A stretch of DNA of 64,000 nt from Gryllotalpicola ginsengisoli DSM 22003 (GTDB lineage Bacteria; Actinomycetota; Actinomycetes; Actinomycetales; Microbacteriaceae), in the NCBI RefSeq assembly GCF_000419445.1, contig NZ_AULK01000001.1, positions 620,001 through 684,000 of the forward strand. Reading direction: 5' to 3'. This document shows, one piece after another, positions 60,705-64,000 of the stretch. The notes under the pieces are model-generated. The model was not told where the DNA came from. It did no database searches and worked only from the letters and a program-made list of their open reading frames with translations. The position numbers and the translations under genes are program-made. Within the stretch, counting starts at the first letter, position 1. Every line of letters begins with the position of its first letter.

Positions 60705-62232
60705 CTATTCCGCGCTGAGCCGCCCGGTCAGGTGCCCGTGGAAGCGGCGGCTGAGCTCGTCGAGGCCGATGATCTCGACGTCGGCGCCGTGCTCCCGGTA
60801 GCGGGTCTCGACGGCGTCGAGCGCGGCGACGCTGGAGGCGTCCCACACCCGTGACGCGCTCAGGTCGACAGTGACCTGCGGCGGATCCTCGACGTACCGG
60901 AACTGGTCGGGCAGGTCGTTGCTGGAGGCGAAGAACAGCGGGCCGAGCACCCGGTAGTGCGCGCGCGATCCGTCGGGGGCGAGGGTGCGCTCCACGCTGA
61001 CGACGCGGGCGACGCGGCGCGCGAAGAACACGACCGCGAGCAGCGTGCCCACCCCCACCCCGGTCGCGAGGTTGTTCGTGGCGACGACGACCCCGACGGT
61101 CGCCAGCATGACGAGGGTCTCCGGCAGCGGCATCCGTTTGAGCGTCGCGGGCTTCACGCTGTGCCAGTCGATCGTGCTCAGGGCCACCACGATCATCACC
61201 GCCGCCAGCGACGCCATCGGGATCAACGCCATCACGCGCGAGAGCCCGACCACGAGCAGCAGCAGGAACAGCCCGGCGACCACGGTCGACAGCCGGGTGC
61301 GAGCGCGGCCGATGCGCACGTTGACCACGGTCTGCCCGATCATGGCGCAGCCCGCGATGCCGCCGTAGAACCCGGCGAGGATGTTCGCGACCCCCAGCCC
61401 CCACGACTCGCGCGCCTTGTCGGAGCCGCTGTCGGTCAGCTCGTCGACGAGCTTCGCGGTCAGCAGCGTCTCGAGCAGGCCGACGAAGGCGGCCGCCAGC
61501 GCGGTCGGGGCGACGATGCGCAGCGTCTCGAGGTCGAGCGGCACGTGCAAGAGGCAAGAGGGTGAGGCCGGGCAGGCCTCCGCTCACGTCGCCCTCGTCG
61601 CCGACGTTCGGCACGTCGAGGCCCAGCAGCACCGTGACGAGGGTCACGACCGCGACCGCGACCAGCGGCGCCGGCACGGCCGCGGTCAGACGCGGCAGCA
61701 GCACGACGATCAGCACCGTCGCCGCCGCCAGCGGATACACCGCCCACGGCACCCCGATCAGGTGCTGCAGCTGGGCGGTGAAGATCAGCACCCCGAGCGC
61801 GTTGACGAAGCCGATCATCACCGAGCGCGGGATGTACCGCACCAGCCGCGCGAGCCCGGCGGCCCCGAATGCGATCTGGATCAGCCCGGCCAGCACCACC
61901 GTCGGCAGCACGTACTCGACGCCGTGCTCCTTCACCATCGGCCCGACGACCAGCGCGACCGAGCCGGCGGCCGCGGTCACCATGGCGGGCCGCCCGCCGA
62001 GGAACGACATCGACACCGCCAGCACGACCGAGGCGATCAGCGCCACGTCCGGCCCGACGCCCGAGATGATGGAGAACGAGATCACCTCGGGGATCAGCGC
62101 GAGCGTGGTGACCATGCCGGCGAGCACTTCGGTCGTGATGAACGACGGATGCCTGAGCAGAGCCCGCATCGGAACCTGGCCCCGCTCGTCGCGTTCCGCG
62201 TCGAGCGGCGAGGAGTGCAGTTTCGGCGGCAT
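60705..62232 (-). pseudogene. SulP-family anion transporter with STAS domain, frameshifted
   Basis: A SulP permease (sulfate, bicarbonate or other anions) read in two frames. The N-terminal part (62232 to about 61550) has PSFITTEVLAGMVTTLALIPEVISFSI, the mark of SulP, and about six helices. The C-terminal part (about 61550 to 60705) has GLLETLLTAKLVDELTDSGSDKARESWGLG, further helices, and the STAS domain with DLSASRVWDASSVAALDAV. The frames meet at a tandem duplication of 7 bp (61547-61560); removing one copy restores a continuous protein of about 506 residues. ATG at 62232 follows TACGCT (62239-62244) by 6 nt. Confidence 0.88.
61547..61560. repeat. 7-bp tandem duplication that breaks sulP
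   Basis: GCAAGAG occurs twice in a row (61547-61553 and 61554-61560). The extra 7 bases shift the sulP frame by one. With one copy the protein reads GLTLLHVPLDLETL across the joint. Confidence 0.9.
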
Positions 62233-62286
62233 CCGTCAAGCGTATCGACGGCGCGGTGGCCGTCTGCAGACCGGGCGCGGGCCCTG

Positions 62287-62769
62287 CTACCGCTGTCGCG
62301 TGTGGTCGGGCGACTCCAGCCAGTCGTCGAAGGTGATCGTGCCGCGGGGCGCGTCCGCGGTTCCGCGTAGCACGCCCGAGCGGGCGGCGCGCCAGTAGCG
62401 GCCGGGCAGTGAGAGTTCGAGGATGCGGCGCCGGGCGAGCTTGCCCGCGTAATAGCCCGCGTCGACGCCGTCGATGCCCACGATCGACAGCGCGACGTGG
62501 TGGCCGACGCCCGCCTGCCGTTCCGCGTCGCTGAGCGCGCGCGTGACCGTCTCGAAGAACCGGATGGACGGCTTCGCCGCGAGCGTGAGCACGCTGGTCA
62601 CGTCGATGACGGCGTCCGCCCCGGTCATCGCCTCGCGCAGCCCGGTGCCGGCCGTCAGGTCGTGGCCGCTGCGCCTCGAGAGCGTGACGACCTGGTGGCC
62701 TCGCGCGGCGGCCGCGGCCACGACGTGGCGGCCGACGGTTCCGGTGCCGCCGGCGATGACGAGCTTCAT
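62287..62769 (-). CDS. NmrA/atypical SDR-like NAD(P)-binding protein, internally shortened
   Basis: A 160-residue protein. It starts MKLVIAGGTGTVGRHVVAAA (NAD(P) motif), continues ADAVIDVTSVLTLA and VGHHVALSIVGIDGVDAGYYAGKLA, as in 240-250-residue NmrA-like SDRs. It then jumps to ILELSLPGRYWRAARSGVL and GTITFDDWLESPD, which resemble the C-terminus of the same family. About 80 residues in the middle (the substrate-pocket part) appear to be missing without loss of frame. It may be non-functional or a cofactor-binding remnant. No hexamer at leaderless distance was seen. Confidence 0.72.
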   Translation of the reverse strand: MKLVIAGGTGTVGRHVVAAAAARGHQVVTLSRRSGHDLTAGTGLREAMTGADAVIDVTSVLTLAAKPSIRFFETVTRALSDAERQAGVGHHVALSIVGIDGVDAGYYAGKLARRRILELSLPGRYWRAARSGVLRGTADAPRGTITFDDWLESPDHTRQR

Positions 62770-62837
62770 CGGATGCTTCCCCCTTCGGTCGCGGGCACGG
62801 GCCGTTGCGCGCGCAGTCGGCGGCGGCCGCAGGCCCT

Positions 62838-62908
62838 CGCGGGCACGGACGTCACGATCGGGCACGCCCCTGCCGCAGAAGCTACGCCCGATCGCACCGT
62901 TTGCGCCC
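62838..62908. repeat. 71-bp palindromic repeat family C, copy 2
   Basis: Matches the repeat at 60536-60606 with the same length. The stem bases CGATCGGGC/GCCCGATCG are kept; the loop has diverged. Confidence 0.85.
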
Positions 62909-62934
62909 GCCGACGCGGTCGCCCCGGGCACGAG

Positions 62935-62966
62935 AAAAGCCCGAGATCGCGAGGATCTCGGGCTTC
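62935..62966 (-). terminator. Intrinsic terminator after tRNA-Lys
   Basis: AAGCCCGAGATC, a 5-nt loop and GATCTCGGGCTT give a 12-bp stem. On the minus strand it is followed by TTCTCG, so it would end the tRNA-Lys transcript. Confidence 0.8.
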
Positions 62967-62967
62967 G

Positions 62968-63043
62968 TGGTGCGCCCCCAGGGACTTGAACCCTGAACCC
63001 ACTGATTAAGAGTCAGTTGCTCTGCCGATTGAGCTAGAGGCGC
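62968..63043 (-). tRNA. tRNA-Lys (anticodon CTT)
   Basis: A 73-nt tRNA plus an encoded CCA (62968-62970). Acceptor arms GCGCCTC and GGGGCGC pair, with discriminator A. The anticodon loop CTCTTAA gives CTT (lysine). The T-arm contains GGTTCAAGTCC. It is divergent from the DUF72 gene. Confidence 0.95.
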
Positions 63044-63102
63044 GTTTCGCGGGCTTCCCGATCGGGAACCGCACGAGCATCAACCTTAGCATTCGCGAAA
63101 GG

Positions 63103-63906
63103 CTGGCCAAAATCAGCGGCGCACTCATCGACCCCGCCACAGGCGGCCGTGTCTTCGTCGGCACGTCGGGCTGGCGGTACGCGAGGTGGCGCGGCGACTA
63201 CTACCCCAAGGGCCTCCCCCAGCGCCTCGAACTCGAGCACCTCTCGCACCGCATGAACAGCGTCGAGATCAACGGCTCCTTCTACTCCCTGCAGCGCCCG
63301 ACCAGCTACGAGCGCTGGCGGGATGCGACCCCGCGCGACTTCACCTTCGCGGTCAAGGGCGGCCGCTACCTCACCCACATGGTCGCCCCCGAGCAGACCG
63401 CCGACGGCCTGCAGCGCTTCTGGGATTCCGGCGTGCTGCTGCTCGGCGCCAAGCTCGGCCCGATCCTGTGGCAGCTGCCCGAACGGCGCGGCTTCGAGGC
63501 CGAGCGCTTCGAAGCGTTCTGCGCCGCGCTGCCGCACACGGTGCAGCACCGCCGCATCCGGCATGCGATCGAGCCGAGGCATCCGTCGTTCTCGGCGCCC
63601 GAAGCACGCGCGATCCTGCGCAGGCACCGCATCGCGCTGGTGACATCGGATGGCGCGGGCCGCTGGCCCCTCTTCGACGAACCCACCGCGGGCTTCGTCT
63701 ACGTGCGCCTGCACGGGCCCGACGAGCTGTACCACGGCAGCTACTCGGGTCGCCCGATGCGGCGGTGGATCGACCGGGTGAGGCGCGCCGCGACCGCCGA
63801 CGGGGCGGGGCGCACCCCGCGGGACGCGTACGTCTACTTCGACAACGACGCCGACGGCCGGGCGCCGTTCGACGCCGAGGAGTTCGCCGATAGCCTGACG
63901 GGGTGA
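63103..63906 (+). CDS. DUF72-family protein; start codon uncertain
   Basis: A DUF72 (YecE-like) TIM-barrel protein of unknown function. The conserved N-terminus VFVGTSGWRYARWRGDYYPK begins at 63151, followed by MNSVEINGSFYSLQRP, a middle VKGGRYLTHM, and FVYVRLHGPDELYHGSYS near the end. The first ATG (63253) would cut off the conserved first strand. The frame is open from 63010, but contains no ATG, GTG or TTG before 63253. Candidates are CTG at 63103 and ATC at 63112 or 63127; TAGCAT (63087-63092) gives a transcript start near 63099. The 3' end overlaps the next gene (GTGA). Confidence 0.82.
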   Translation: MAKISGALIDPATGGRVFVGTSGWRYARWRGDYYPKGLPQRLELEHLSHRMNSVEINGSFYSLQRPTSYERWRDATPRDFTFAVKGGRYLTHMVAPEQTADGLQRFWDSGVLLLGAKLGPILWQLPERRGFEAERFEAFCAALPHTVQHRRIRHAIEPRHPSFSAPEARAILRRHRIALVTSDGAGRWPLFDEPTAGFVYVRLHGPDELYHGSYSGRPMRRWIDRVRRAATADGAGRTPRDAYVYFDNDADGRAPFDAEEFADSLTG

Positions 63907-64000
63907 GTGCCGACCTCGACTTCGCCCTGCGGCTCGCCGACGCCGCCGACGCCATCTCCTCCGCCCGCTTCCGCGCCAACGACCTGCGCATCGCGACGAA
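63903..64000 (+). CDS. Probable histidinol-phosphatase/inositol monophosphatase family, 5' end only
   Basis: The window ends 98 bases into this gene. GTG at 63903 overlaps the DUF72 stop codon by 4 nt. The visible residues, SADLDFALRLADAADAISS then ARFRANDLRIAT, resemble the first helix of HisN-type inositol monophosphatase-family enzymes (usually followed by a TPVTEADR block that is outside the window). The call rests on about 32 residues and should be treated as tentative. Confidence 0.6.
   Translation, partial: MSADLDFALRLADAADAISSARFRANDLRIAT

Overview
This window looks like a chromosomal segment from a high-GC actinobacterium, most likely a member of the Microbacteriaceae. The clues are the very high GC content, the gene families present (F420-type oxidoreductase, LysG/LysE, GH15 trehalase, Ltp repeats, CsbD, AbiEi-DUF559), start codons placed directly after a TANNNT hexamer, and small palindromic intergenic repeats. 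It holds about 67 genes on both strands, including two tRNAs. I saw no rRNA, CRISPR array, insertion sequence, integrase or prophage.

Layout. 1-12 kb: aldo/keto reductase (cut by the left edge), F420-type oxidoreductase, GH3 beta-glucosidase, HAD hydrolase, an NMT1/ThiY-type ABC importer with two permeases, a second HAD hydrolase, divergent lysG/lysE, an alpha/beta hydrolase and a TetR regulator. 12-20 kb: a secreted GH6 cellulase behind a long structured leader, a small lipoprotein, tRNA-Gln, a TrxB-like enzyme, gltX, a divergent LysR/class V aminotransferase pair and an Ltp-repeat membrane protein. 20-35 kb: a branched-chain amino acid and serine block on the minus strand (ilvD-ilvB-ilvN-ilvC, then serA, PhzF-like, leuB, ilvE, FAH). 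It is interrupted between ilvC and serA by an AbiEi-DUF559 gene, a membrane protein and a histidine kinase. 35-40 kb: trehalose synthesis (otsA/otsB) divergent from a GH15 trehalase candidate. 40-52 kb: CsbD, acyl-CoA synthetase, AI-2E family permease, SDR, methyltransferase and a four-gene FtsX/ABC operon. 52-58 kb: an SDR-GH13 pair convergent with a coupled ferritin-like / CrtI-like oxidase / SRPBCC / SDR operon. 58-64 kb: a PfkB kinase, a frameshifted SulP transporter, a shortened NmrA-like protein, tRNA-Lys, a DUF72 protein and the start of a histidinol-phosphatase-like gene.

How the genes work together. The ilv/leu/ser block supplies branched-chain amino acids and serine. OtsA/OtsB make trehalose and the GH15 enzyme could recycle it. 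CsbD, the YciF-like ferritin-like protein and the general-stress-type SDR suggest a stress theme between 35 and 58 kb.

Most notable observations: (1) the octamer GCATCCGT/ACGGATGC occurs about 52 times, on both strands and in all reading frames, at a density like that of DNA uptake sequences; (2) at least 23 genes start 6-7 nt after a TANNNT hexamer, implying widespread leaderless transcription; (3) sulP is broken by a 7-bp tandem duplication; (4) otsA appears to start at ATT behind a strong Shine-Dalgarno, and the DUF72 gene has no standard start; (5) the ilvC 3' end is duplicated next to nested hairpins, and the neighbouring AbiEi-DUF559 gene is bracketed by related palindromes. All calls come from reading the sequence; no database search was run.
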